Source: CAJCBL01 sp035298965 | GTDB taxonomy: Bacteria; Verrucomicrobiota; Verrucomicrobiia; Opitutales; Opitutaceae | NCBI GenBank assembly: GCA_035298965.1 | Contig: DATGXO010000070.1 | Span: 47,510 to 111,509, forward strand | Reading direction: 5' to 3' | DNA: 64,000 bases | Shown here: positions 26,825-35,244 of the stretch, piece after piece | Position numbering within the stretch: the first letter of the stretch is position 1 | Layout of the letters: the number at the start of each line of letters is the position of its first letter | Notes under the pieces: model-generated | Databases searched by the model: none | What the model was told of the DNA's origin: nothing | The model's input: the letters and a program-made list of their open reading frames with translations, nothing else | Position numbers and translations under genes: made by a program

Positions 26825-26865
26825 GCCGGCTGGCCGCCCTCGCGCGTCCAGCCGGCGTCGTTTTC
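26825..26865 (+). terminator. Possible weak terminator before secA
   Basis: GCCGGCTGG (26825-26833) and CCAGCCGGC (26848-26856) form a 9-bp stem with a 14-base loop, followed by GTCGTTTT. The long loop and interrupted T-tract make it weak. Confidence 0.4.
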
Positions 26866-26970
26866 CGGGACCTGTTGCGCCGTCGTCGCGACGCCGCGCG
26901 ACACTGCGGTTGCCCGGGCATTTGCCCGTTGCCAAACCGCGACCCCACTCCAACCGTTCCGCCCTTTCTC

Positions 26971-29900
26971 ATGATCTCTTGGCTCTTCAAACGCTTCGCC
27001 GGCCGGCACCACAAGAAGTTCGTCAACTCCTGCCAGCCCATCGTCGCGAAAATCAACGCGTTCGAGGTCGAGTACCAGGCGCTCACCGAGGAGCAACTCC
27101 GCGCCAAGACCGACGAGTTCCGCACGCGCATCGCCTCCGGCGAAAGCCTCGACGCCATCCTGCCCGAAGCGTTCGCCGCCGTGAAGAATGCCGCCCGCCG
27201 CCTCTGCGGCCGAGCCGTCGTCGTGTGTGACCACGAGCTTCAGTGGAACATGATCCACTTCGACGTGCAGCTCATCGGCGGCATCGCGCTCCACCGTGGC
27301 CGCATCGCCGAAATGGCCACCGGCGAAGGCAAGACCCTCGTCGCCACGCTGCCACTCTATCTCAACGCCCTCACCGGCGAGAACACCCAGCTCGTCACCG
27401 TCAACGACTACCTCGCCCGCCGCGATTCCGAGTGGATGGGCCACCTCTACAACCTCCTCGGCGTGTCCGTCGGCTGCATCCAGCAGCAGATGCCCTCGAG
27501 CATTCGCCGCGAGATGTACGCGCGCGACATCACCTACGGCACCGCCTCCGAGTACGGTTTCGACTACCTCCGCGACAACGGCATGGCCACGCGCAAGGAG
27601 GATCAGGTGCAACGCAATCACTGGTACTGCATCGTCGACGAGGTCGACTCCATCCTCGTCGACGAGGCGCGCACGCCGTTGATCATCTCCGGCCCGGCGC
27701 CGATCGAACGCGAACAGCCGTTCACCCGCCACAAGCCCGGCATCGAAAGCCTCTTCAGCGAGCAGACGCGGCTGTGCAACCGCCTCATCGGCGAGGCCAA
27801 GACGCTCCTCGAGAAGCCGAACCGCTCGCAGGACGAAACCTACACCGCGCAGCTCCAGATGCTCCAGGTGAAAGCCGGCATGCCGCGAAACAAGCAGCTC
27901 CAGCGCCTGATGGAGAACGCCGAGTTCCGGAAGCTCCTCGACAAGATCGATCTCGAGATGAACACGGACTTCCGGAAGGACGAGTACTACAAGCTCAAGG
28001 AGGAACTGTTCTTCGTCATCGACGAGCGCCAGCACCAAGCCGACCTCACCGAGAGAGGCCGCACCTTCCTCCGTCCCGATAACCCGGATGCCTTCATGAT
28101 GCCCGATGTCGCGACGGCCTACATGGAGATCGACAAGGACACCTCCAAGTCCCCCGCCGAGAAGGAAGCCGCCAAGGTCAAGTTGCAGGAGTTCCAGGAG
28201 CAGGTCTCCGAGGACATCCACGCCATCTCCCAGCTCCTCCGCGCGTACAGCCTCTACGAACGCGACGTGCAATACGTCGTCTCGCCCGACGGCAAGATCG
28301 TCATCGTCGACGAAAACACCGGCCGCATCATGCCCGGCCGCCGTTGGTCCGACGGGCTGCACGGCGCGGTCGAAGCAAAGGAGAACGTCACCATCGAGCG
28401 TGAGACGCGCACCTACGCGACGATCACGATCCAGAACTACTTCCGCATGTATCGGAAGCTCGCGGGCATGACCGGCACCGCCGAGACCGAGGCGATGGAG
28501 TTCAATGATATCTACAAGCTCGCCTGCACCGTCATCCCGACGAACAAGCCCTGCATCCGGAAGGACGCCAACGACCTCATTTTCAAGACGCGCCGCGAGA
28601 AGTTCGGCGCCGTCATCAAGGCGATCCAGGAAGCCCACACCAAGGGCCAGCCGGTCCTCGTCGGCACCGTCTCCGTCGACTCCTCCGAGGTGCTCAGCCG
28701 CATGCTGAAACGCACCGGCATCGTCCACTCGGTGCTCAACGCCAAGTACCACCAGCAGGAGGCCGAGATCGTCTCGCGCGCCGGCCAGCGCGGCGCAGTC
28801 ACCATCGCGACCAACATGGCCGGCCGCGGCACCGACATCAAACTGGGCGAAGGCGTCGCCGAGCTCGGCGGTCTCTACGTCATCGGCACCGAGCGCCACG
28901 AATCCCGCCGCATCGACCGCCAGCTCCGCGGCCGTTGCTCGCGTCAGGGCGACCCAGGCATGTCGCGTTTCTACATCTCCCTCGAGGATGATCTCATGCG
29001 TCTCTTCGCCTCCGGCGGCATGATGGCGAAGATGATCGAGAACTCGATGAAGGAGGGCGAGGAGCTCGAGCACCCCTGGCTCAACAAATCGATCGAGTCC
29101 GCCCAGAAGAAGGTCGAGCAGCAGAACTACTCCATCCGCAAGCGCCTGCTCCAGTACGACGACGTGCTGAACAAGCAGCGCGAAGTCATCTATGCGATCC
29201 GCAACGGCGCCATCCAGGCCGAGCGCAGCAAGGACCAGATCTTCGACTTCATCGACGAGGAGATGCTCTACCGCGCCGAGCTCGCCGGCTTCGGCGAAAA
29301 GGGCGGTCCCGCCCAACCGAAGCTTGAGGGCTTCGTCGGCTGGGTCTGCATGCACTTCCCGGTCTCGCTCAAGCTCGAGGAGCTCAACGGCCTCGACGCC
29401 GCTGCCGCCGGCAAACTCGTCGCCGACAAGATCAAGGAAGCCTACGCGTTGAAGGAGTCCGTCGAGATCCCCGAGGCGCTCGGCAGCCTCGAGCGTTTCG
29501 TCATCATCAACGCCATCGACCACCACTGGCAGGAGCACCTCACCGAGATGGAGGACCTGCGCAAGAGCGTCGGCCTGCGCAGCTACGGCCAGAAGGACCC
29601 GCTCAGTGAATACAAGAGCGAGGCGTACAAGTACTTCGAGGAGCTCATGGCCAACGTGCGGCTCCAGATCTGCACCGGCTTGTTCCGCACCGCGACCAAT
29701 CGCGATTCCTTCGAGAACATGATGGCGATCCTCTCGCGCACGCTGCGCATGGAGAGCCCGGCAAACACGCCGCCGCCCCCGCCCGTCATCGCGCACGCCG
29801 TGGCCAGCGGCATCTCCATTCCCGGCCGCGCCGCTCCGGCCGCCGCGCCCGTGCCGGCGCCGGCCCCCGAGCCCGAGCCGCAGCCCGAGCCGGAGAAGCA

Positions 29901-30012
29901 GGAAGTGCAGCTCCCGAAGGTCACCATCCGGCGCGAGCTGCCGAAGGTCGGCCGCAATGACCCCTGCCCATGCGGCAGCGGCAAGAAATACAAGAACTGC
30001 CACGGCGCCTGA
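26971..30012 (+). CDS. secA: Protein translocase ATPase SecA
   Basis: A 1013-residue motor that drives preproteins through SecYEG. Walker A is MATGEGKTLVATLPL near residue 116, Walker B with the DEVD box is IVDEVDSILVDEART near 220, and TNMAGRGTDIKLGEG and GRCSRQGDPG form the second motor domain. The C-terminal tail ends in the zinc-binding CPCGSGKKYKNCHGA that contacts SecB and the ribosome. Between them lies a Pro/Ala/Glu-rich linker (residues about 935-985). The ATG at 26971 gives the usual N-terminus (MISWLFKRFAG); the longer frame from 26875 is not conserved. A terminator follows 26 bases after the stop. Confidence 0.97.
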   Translation: MISWLFKRFAGRHHKKFVNSCQPIVAKINAFEVEYQALTEEQLRAKTDEFRTRIASGESLDAILPEAFAAVKNAARRLCGRAVVVCDHELQWNMIHFDVQLIGGIALHRGRIAEMATGEGKTLVATLPLYLNALTGENTQLVTVNDYLARRDSEWMGHLYNLLGVSVGCIQQQMPSSIRREMYARDITYGTASEYGFDYLRDNGMATRKEDQVQRNHWYCIVDEVDSILVDEARTPLIISGPAPIEREQPFTRHKPGIESLFSEQTRLCNRLIGEAKTLLEKPNRSQDETYTAQLQMLQVKAGMPRNKQLQRLMENAEFRKLLDKIDLEMNTDFRKDEYYKLKEELFFVIDERQHQADLTERGRTFLRPDNPDAFMMPDVATAYMEIDKDTSKSPAEKEAAKVKLQEFQEQVSEDIHAISQLLRAYSLYERDVQYVVSPDGKIVIVDENTGRIMPGRRWSDGLHGAVEAKENVTIERETRTYATITIQNYFRMYRKLAGMTGTAETEAMEFNDIYKLACTVIPTNKPCIRKDANDLIFKTRREKFGAVIKAIQEAHTKGQPVLVGTVSVDSSEVLSRMLKRTGIVHSVLNAKYHQQEAEIVSRAGQRGAVTIATNMAGRGTDIKLGEGVAELGGLYVIGTERHESRRIDRQLRGRCSRQGDPGMSRFYISLEDDLMRLFASGGMMAKMIENSMKEGEELEHPWLNKSIESAQKKVEQQNYSIRKRLLQYDDVLNKQREVIYAIRNGAIQAERSKDQIFDFIDEEMLYRAELAGFGEKGGPAQPKLEGFVGWVCMHFPVSLKLEELNGLDAAAAGKLVADKIKEAYALKESVEIPEALGSLERFVIINAIDHHWQEHLTEMEDLRKSVGLRSYGQKDPLSEYKSEAYKYFEELMANVRLQICTGLFRTATNRDSFENMMAILSRTLRMESPANTPPPPPVIAHAVASGISIPGRAAPAAAPVPAPAPEPEPQPEPEKQEVQLPKVTIRRELPKVGRNDPCPCGSGKKYKNCHGA

Positions 30013-30037
30013 CGCGCCTCCGCTCCGCAATTCCACG

Positions 30038-30070
30038 AGGCCGGACTCCACGTCCGGCCTTTTCATTTTT
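30038..30070 (+). terminator. Rho-independent terminator after secA
   Basis: AGGCCGGAC (30038-30046) pairs with GTCCGGCCT (30052-30060) around a TCCAC loop, followed by TTTCATTTTT. The stem is perfect over 9 bp. Confidence 0.9.
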
Positions 30071-30185
30071 CGCCGCGGGACGCACGAGTCCGCGCCGCTC
30101 TTCTGTTGGCCTGAAAAAAGAGCTTGTCTCCGCGCAGGCCCATTGACTCCCGCGAGCGCCGTTCCGTAACTTCGCCGGAACTCCC

Positions 30186-32009
30186 ATGGCATCCGCAGGC
30201 TCCGACTCCTCCCCCGCAACCACTTCTCCCCTGGCCGGCCAGATCGTTCGCGATGTCGTTATCCGCCTCGCAGGCAACTCGCAGGATGGCATCCAGGCCA
30301 TCGGCGGCTTCCTCGCCCGCCTCGCCGGCCGCAGTGACCAGGAAGTCATGACATTCATGACGATCCCCGCCACGATCTCCGGCGGACCGTCGATCTTCCA
30401 AGTGCGCATGGGCAGCGGCGAGATCCTCTCGCCCGGCGACCGCTCCGATCTCCTCGTCGCCTTCTATCAGCACAGTTACGAAACGCATCGCGCACAGCTC
30501 CGCGACGGCGGCGTGCTCCTCTACGATTCCGACCACGTCAAACCCGACGAGAACGACAAACGCGTGCGCCACGTCGGCGTGCCGATCACGACCGCCACCG
30601 TCGAGGCCGTCGGCGGCAATGCCAAGGACAAGGGCAAGAACATCTTCACGCTCGGCCTGCTCGCCCGGCTCTTCAACCTGAACATCGAGAAGCTGAAGGG
30701 CATCATGCAGGAACGCTTCGGCAAGAAGTCCGAAGACATCCTCCGCAACGCCCTCCAGACCTTCGACGCCGGCTACGCCCACGACCTCGGCGACGAGGTG
30801 CGCGCCAACTTTGCCTTCGGTCCCGCCCGCGCCGAGAGCGCCGACGGCCGCCCGATCGTGACGATGGACGGCAATCAGGCCATCGTCCTCGGTCTCATCA
30901 CCGGCGGCGTGCGTTTCGGCGCCGCGTATCCGATCACTCCCGCCTCCAGCATCATGGAGGATCTGCGCGGCGCGCTGCCGAAATATGGCGGCATGTACGT
31001 GCAGGCCGAGGATGAGATCGCCGCGATCTCCATCGCGCTCGGTTTCTCCTATTCCGGCCACGTGGCGGTCACGAACACGTCCGGGCCCGGCATGTCGCTC
31101 AAGATGGAAGCGCTCGGCTGGGGCGTGATGGCCGAGATGCCCCTCGTCATCGTGAACGTCCAGCGCGGCGGCCCGAGCACCGGGTTGCCGACGATGGTCG
31201 AGCAAAGCGACCTCCTCCAAGCCATCGGCGGCACGCACGGCGACGCGCCGCGCATCGTGCTCGCCCCCTGCTCGGTCGGCGACTGCTTCTACGCCGCGTA
31301 CGAGGCCGTCCAACTCGCCAAGGAGTACTCGGTACCGGTGATCCTGCTCTCCGATCAGGCACTCGCCACGCGCATCGGCGCCTACCCGCAGCCCGATCTG
31401 CAGAAGCTTTACGTCGATCCAGACCTGAAACTTTCGCCACGGGAAGGCGAATACCTCGCCTACTCGCACAAGACGCCCACGCACCACGTCCCGCCCGGCA
31501 CGCCGATGCTCGGCGGCAAATACCCGCTCGTCACCGGGCTCGAGCACGACGAGGCCGGCCACCCCAACGCCAGCGCGCCCAACCACCAGAAGATGACCGC
31601 GCGCCGCCGCGAGAAGCTCAAGGCCCTCGCCGCCAAGCTCCCCGTGCCGGAAGTCTACGGCGATCAGGAAGGCGACGTGCTCCTCGTCGGCTGGGGCTCG
31701 CCCTTCGGCCAGATCCGCGAGGCGACCAACGCTCTCCGCGCGCAAGGCCGCAAGGTCGGCCACCTGCACCTCCGCCACATCAGCCCGTTGCCGAATGGCC
31801 TCGAGAAGATCTTCGCGCGCTTCCGCCGGATCGATGTCGTCGAGATCAACGACGAGGGCCTCTACGGCTACGGCCAGCTCGCGACCATCCTGCGCGGCCG
31901 CTACGCCAACCCCGCGATCCGCAGCATCGCCAAGACCGACGGCCTCACCTTCAAGGTGAAGGAGATCGTCGACGGCGTCTCCCGCCTCGATGCCACGCCC
32001 ATTCTCTGA
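30186..32009 (+). CDS. korA: 2-oxoacid:ferredoxin oxidoreductase, fused gamma-alpha subunit
   Basis: A 607-residue subunit in which the gamma domain (residues 20-200; IRLAGNSQDGIQAIGGFLAR) is fused to the alpha pyrimidine-binding domain (about 215-600). Signature segments include FGAAYPITPASSIMEDL, QAEDEIAAISIALGFSYSG, TNTSGPGMSLKMEALGWG and QRGGPSTGLPTMVEQSDLL. With the beta subunit it oxidatively decarboxylates a 2-oxoacid, most often 2-oxoglutarate, to the acyl-CoA and reduces ferredoxin. Substrate choice is an inference from the two-subunit KorAB-like layout. The beta gene follows after 47 bases. Confidence 0.92.
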   Translation: MASAGSDSSPATTSPLAGQIVRDVVIRLAGNSQDGIQAIGGFLARLAGRSDQEVMTFMTIPATISGGPSIFQVRMGSGEILSPGDRSDLLVAFYQHSYETHRAQLRDGGVLLYDSDHVKPDENDKRVRHVGVPITTATVEAVGGNAKDKGKNIFTLGLLARLFNLNIEKLKGIMQERFGKKSEDILRNALQTFDAGYAHDLGDEVRANFAFGPARAESADGRPIVTMDGNQAIVLGLITGGVRFGAAYPITPASSIMEDLRGALPKYGGMYVQAEDEIAAISIALGFSYSGHVAVTNTSGPGMSLKMEALGWGVMAEMPLVIVNVQRGGPSTGLPTMVEQSDLLQAIGGTHGDAPRIVLAPCSVGDCFYAAYEAVQLAKEYSVPVILLSDQALATRIGAYPQPDLQKLYVDPDLKLSPREGEYLAYSHKTPTHHVPPGTPMLGGKYPLVTGLEHDEAGHPNASAPNHQKMTARRREKLKALAAKLPVPEVYGDQEGDVLLVGWGSPFGQIREATNALRAQGRKVGHLHLRHISPLPNGLEKIFARFRRIDVVEINDEGLYGYGQLATILRGRYANPAIRSIAKTDGLTFKVKEIVDGVSRLDATPIL

Positions 32010-32018
32010 GCGAAAACC

Positions 32019-32046
32019 CGGAACCCTGAACTCGGAACCCTGAACC
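32019..32046 (+). repeat. Two tandem 14-base repeats in the korA-korB spacer
   Basis: CGGAACCCTGAACT (32019-32032) is directly followed by CGGAACCCTGAACC (32033-32046), identical at 13 of 14 positions. They fill most of the gap between the two subunit genes, leaving no clear ribosome site. Slippage duplication is the simplest explanation. Confidence 0.7.
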
Positions 32047-32056
32047 CGTTTTCCTC

Positions 32057-32968
32057 ATGTTCACTCTCACCCGTCCCACCGCTCCTGAAGCGCCCGTCTG
32101 CACCGTCAACAAGGCCAGTCTGAAGGCCGACACGCCCACCTGGTGCCCGGGTTGCGGCGACTTCGCCGTCCTCGGTGCGTTCCAGCGCGTGCTCGAGAAG
32201 CTCCAGATCCCGCAGCACCAGCTCGTCACCCTCGCCGGCATCGGCTGCTCTTCGCGCCTGCCCTACTTCGTGAATACGCACGGCGGCCACTTCATCCACG
32301 GCCGCGCGCTCGCTTTCGCCAGCGGCGTGAGCCTCGGCCGCGACGACCTGCACGTCGTCGTCTTCGGCGGCGATGGCGACGGCTTCTCCATCGGCGGCAA
32401 TCACCTCGATCACACCGCGCGCAAGAACGTCAAGATGACCTACGTCATCATGGACAACTCGGTGTACGGCCTCACCAAGAAGCAGACCTCACCCACTTCG
32501 CCCGTCGGCTTCAAATCGAAGTCCGACCCGACCGGCGCGATCGATCCCGCGATCAACCCGATGCGCCGTCTGCTCGGCACCGGCGCGACCTTCGTCGCCC
32601 GTGCCTATGTCGGCCAGCTCCAGCACATGACCGACCTGATCGAGCGCGCGATGAAGCACGACGGTTTCAGCGTCGTCGAAGTGCTCACGCACTGCGCCGA
32701 GTTCTATGAGAACGCCTTCGATGGGATGAACCCGCGCAAGGGCGGCAAGTTCGAGACGATCGACGAGAAGGCGCACGATGTGACCGACCTCAACGCCGCG
32801 TTCAAACTCGCCTCGCTCCCCAGCCCCGGCGTGTTCGGTGTGTACTACGAAACGCACGAGCCCACCAAGAATGCCCGCGAAGCCGCGCTCATGCAGCGCG
32901 CGCAGGAAGTCACCAAGGGCGCCGACGGCCTCACGCTCCTCCAGGCTGCGTTCAATCGCATGAAGTGA
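32057..32968 (+). CDS. korB: 2-oxoacid:ferredoxin oxidoreductase, beta subunit
   Basis: A 303-residue thiamine-diphosphate-binding subunit. TWCPGCGDFAVLGAF opens the fold, GIGCSSRLPYFVNTHG contacts the substrate, FGGDGDGFSIGGNH is the TPP/Mg motif, and MDNSVYGLTKKQTSPTSP completes it. The four-cysteine cluster region resembles KorB, which with KorA forms the alpha-gamma/beta enzyme. A terminator follows the gene after about 37 bases. Confidence 0.93.
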   Translation: MFTLTRPTAPEAPVCTVNKASLKADTPTWCPGCGDFAVLGAFQRVLEKLQIPQHQLVTLAGIGCSSRLPYFVNTHGGHFIHGRALAFASGVSLGRDDLHVVVFGGDGDGFSIGGNHLDHTARKNVKMTYVIMDNSVYGLTKKQTSPTSPVGFKSKSDPTGAIDPAINPMRRLLGTGATFVARAYVGQLQHMTDLIERAMKHDGFSVVEVLTHCAEFYENAFDGMNPRKGGKFETIDEKAHDVTDLNAAFKLASLPSPGVFGVYYETHEPTKNAREAALMQRAQEVTKGADGLTLLQAAFNRMK

Positions 32969-33004
32969 GCGGCCCCGCGCCGGGCCACATCACCTCCCCT
33001 CTTT

Positions 33005-33035
33005 GCCGCGAGCCGCCGCTCGCGGCTTTTCTTTG
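33005..33035 (+). terminator. Rho-independent terminator after korB
   Basis: GCCGCGAGC (33005-33013), loop CGCC, GCTCGCGGC (33018-33026), then TTTTCTTTG. The 9-bp stem is perfect. Confidence 0.9.
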
Positions 33036-33189
33036 TGCGCAGCGCCACCCGCGACAGTTCGTCGTCGCAGCGCGCTTTCCGTCTCAAGTTCATTCGGCAC
33101 CAACCGAATAACGTCCCGTCGGCTCGTACCGGCGGCGTGCTGCCCAGCAATCCGCCTCACCGACGTCTCCTCGCGTCTCTCCTCACTCC

Positions 33190-33723
33190 ATGGCGTCACC
33201 CACTCTCTCCGCAGCGGGACTCGGCACGTTGTTCGCCCAACGTGTGGTAGTCGGCGTCGGCGACATGGCGGTCTCCAACAACACCAACGCGATTCTCACC
33301 ACGTACGCGCTCGGCTCGTGCATCGGCCTGATCGCGTACGATCCGGTCACGAAGGCCTCCGGCCTGCTGCACTACATGTTGCCGGATTCCACCATCTCAC
33401 CCGACAAGGCAAAGACGCAGCCGTCGATGTTTGCCGACACCGGCCTGCCCATGCTTTTCCGCGCTTTCCAAGGCGTGAAAGGTGACATGAAGCGCGCGAA
33501 GTATTTCGTCGCCGGGGGCGCGAGCGTCCTGAACGGCACCGACCCCTTCAAGATCGGCGAGCGCAACATCCAGGCGCTCGAAACGTGGTTCCGCGCCAAC
33601 GGCCTGCGCCCCTCGATCCACGATGTCGGCGGCACGCATAACCGCACGATCAGCATCGAGGTGAAGAACGGCGCCATCGCGATGAAGACGCCCACCGGCA
33701 CGCAGCAACTCTCGTTGGCCTGA
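33190..33723 (+). CDS. cheD: Chemoreceptor glutamine deamidase CheD
   Basis: A 177-residue enzyme that deamidates specific glutamines on chemoreceptors and, in several bacteria, cooperates with CheC. The catalytic Cys44 is in LGSCIGLIAYD, His61 is in GLLHYMLPDS, and the downstream YFVAGGASVLNG, NIQALETWFRANGL and DVGGTHNRTISIEV are family blocks. No receptor, cheC, cheR or cheB gene is in the window. It stands alone between the kor terminator and the opposing cheA operon. Confidence 0.93.
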   Translation: MASPTLSAAGLGTLFAQRVVVGVGDMAVSNNTNAILTTYALGSCIGLIAYDPVTKASGLLHYMLPDSTISPDKAKTQPSMFADTGLPMLFRAFQGVKGDMKRAKYFVAGGASVLNGTDPFKIGERNIQALETWFRANGLRPSIHDVGGTHNRTISIEVKNGAIAMKTPTGTQQLSLA

Positions 33724-33859
33724 GCCGAGCGCGCCGCGGTTTCGCCGACGCGCCACTCAACTCCCGAACAAGCGAGGTACGGACGGATCCGAGCCGTCCG
33801 GTCGCCCAGCGGTCCCGACCCACCGACCGCAGCGAGGATCGCTGTCCGGTCCGTCTCGA

Positions 33860-33882
33860 AAGTCGGGCTTCACGCCCGACTT
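33860..33882. repeat. Intergenic hairpin, GTCGGGC type
   Basis: AAGTCGGGC (33860-33868), loop TTCAC, GCCCGACTT (33874-33882). A near copy lies at 56690-56708. It sits between convergent cheD and the receiver gene. There is no T-tract on either side, so it may be a dispersed palindrome rather than a dedicated terminator. Confidence 0.6.
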
Positions 33883-33935
33883 CATGGACTCGATCGGGCG
33901 TGAAAACCCCAGCCGCTGATCCCGCAACGCGCAGC

Positions 33936-34346
33936 CTACGCCACGCTCGTCCGCTCGGCGCGGTGCGACTGGGTGAACTCCACGATTCGCGCAAGCGCCT
34001 CGCCCAGCACCGGAAAACTCGTCGGCTTCTGCATCTTGAAAAGCAACGCCGGATGTTCCCGCTCGTCGTTCAAGGCCTCGTCCTGCTGCGCGGTGAGCAG
34101 CATGCAGCCGAGATTCGGATCCGTGTGCTCGAGCCAGGTGATGAACTCGAAGCCGTCCATCTTCGGCATCCGCAGATCGACGACAGCCGCAGCGTAGGCC
34201 GCCGCTCCCGCCGCGCGGATTCTGGCCTGCGCCTCGATCGCATCCGGCAACGGGTCGACCGCGTAGCCGAGCCGCTGCAGCCCGCGCGAAAGCATCAGCC
34301 GCGAGGGCGGATCGTCTTCGATCAGGAGGATGCGGGGCGCGTCCAT
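33936..34346 (-). CDS. Single-domain response regulator of the cheA operon
   Basis: A 136-residue receiver: acidic pair in LLIEDDPPSRLM, phospho-Asp in AAVVDLRMPKMDGFEF, Thr in MLLTAQQDEAL, Lys in KMQKPTSFPVLGEAL. It is the third gene of cheA-HDOD-receiver, 6 bases after the HDOD gene, so CheA upstream is the likely phosphodonor. There is no output domain; a CheY-like role by protein contact is inferred. Confidence 0.9.
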   Translation of the reverse strand: MDAPRILLIEDDPPSRLMLSRGLQRLGYAVDPLPDAIEAQARIRAAGAAAYAAAVVDLRMPKMDGFEFITWLEHTDPNLGCMLLTAQQDEALNDEREHPALLFKMQKPTSFPVLGEALARIVEFTQSHRAERTSVA

Positions 34347-34352
34347 GGCGGA

Positions 34353-35234
34353 CTACAGCTTCACTTCGCCATGCGTCACCTGCTCCCGCAGGAGCTTCGT
34401 GACAGCCTCGAGCACCTCCGGTTGCACCGCGATGAGCTTCTCGGGCGCGAAGCCCTGCGCGAGGAGCAGCTCGGCATCGAGCTCCATCAGGAACCCGTCC
34501 TCGGCGACGCCGGGACCGATCGCCGTTGCAACAAACTTGGCCGCGTGCAGATGAGCCATGAGCAACCGGTGCGCCGGAGGAATGCCGGCCGGGTGGTCCG
34601 AATGCCGCACGACCTCGGTGAGGTTCTCCGGGAACTTCCAGATCTCGAGCAGGCGCGCGCCGATGAGCGACTGATGGTAGCCGAGCACCTCGCGCTCCGC
34701 CTGCCACCACGGGCAATTGTTCGCGCGCTGGTGGTCGCGGATCGCGCCGAAAAATTCCCCGCAGGCGAACGCGATGGCGAGTTTGCCGATGCCTTGGATG
34801 AGTCCGGCCGTGTAGGCGAGTTCCTTGTCCACCTTGCCGGTCTGCTCCGCGAGTTTCTCCGCGGCCACGGCCACGCACAACGAGTGGCGGCAGAAGTCGC
34901 CGGGCTCCCAACCGTAGCCTTGCACCGGATGGTTGAACCAGCGGCTGCCAAGCGTCGTCACGGCGAGCCGGTAGATCTCGCGGAAACCGAGCCGCAGGAT
35001 CGCCTCGGAAACTGTTTCGCACTCGGAGCCCGAGCGGAAGAAGGCCGAATTCGCCAGCCGCAGCGTCGCGCTGGCGAGCGCGGGATCAACCACGATGATC
35101 GCCTCCAGCTCGTCCGCCGTCGTCGCCTCGTTGGCCAGCGCCTTCGACAGCCGCGGCAGCAGCACCGGCGAACACGGGAGACGCGCGGCCTTTTCGCAGA
35201 CGGCTTCGATCGAGGGTACGTTGGCGTGGGGCAT
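34353..35234 (-). CDS. HDOD domain protein
   Basis: A 293-residue HDOD protein. SPVLLPRLSKALANEATTAD and IVVDPALASATLRLANSAFF are the N-terminal helices. FREIYRLAVTTLG and FCRHSLCVAVAAEKLAEQ follow, and the position of the HD pair has become AGLIQGIGKLAIA, so metal-dependent hydrolysis is not expected. HDOD proteins are common partners of two-component and c-di-GMP circuits. It lies between cheA (10 bases upstream) and the receiver gene (6 bases downstream), implying a three-component pathway. Confidence 0.9.
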   Translation of the reverse strand: MPHANVPSIEAVCEKAARLPCSPVLLPRLSKALANEATTADELEAIIVVDPALASATLRLANSAFFRSGSECETVSEAILRLGFREIYRLAVTTLGSRWFNHPVQGYGWEPGDFCRHSLCVAVAAEKLAEQTGKVDKELAYTAGLIQGIGKLAIAFACGEFFGAIRDHQRANNCPWWQAEREVLGYHQSLIGARLLEIWKFPENLTEVVRHSDHPAGIPPAHRLLMAHLHAAKFVATAIGPGVAEDGFLMELDAELLLAQGFAPEKLIAVQPEVLEAVTKLLREQVTHGEVKL

Positions 35235-35244
35235 GATGATTTCC

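Noticed and set aside
26638..30219. A 1193-codon minus-strand frame across secA
   Set aside because: It is a long antisense shadow of SecA with low-complexity Leu/Asp/Gly composition.
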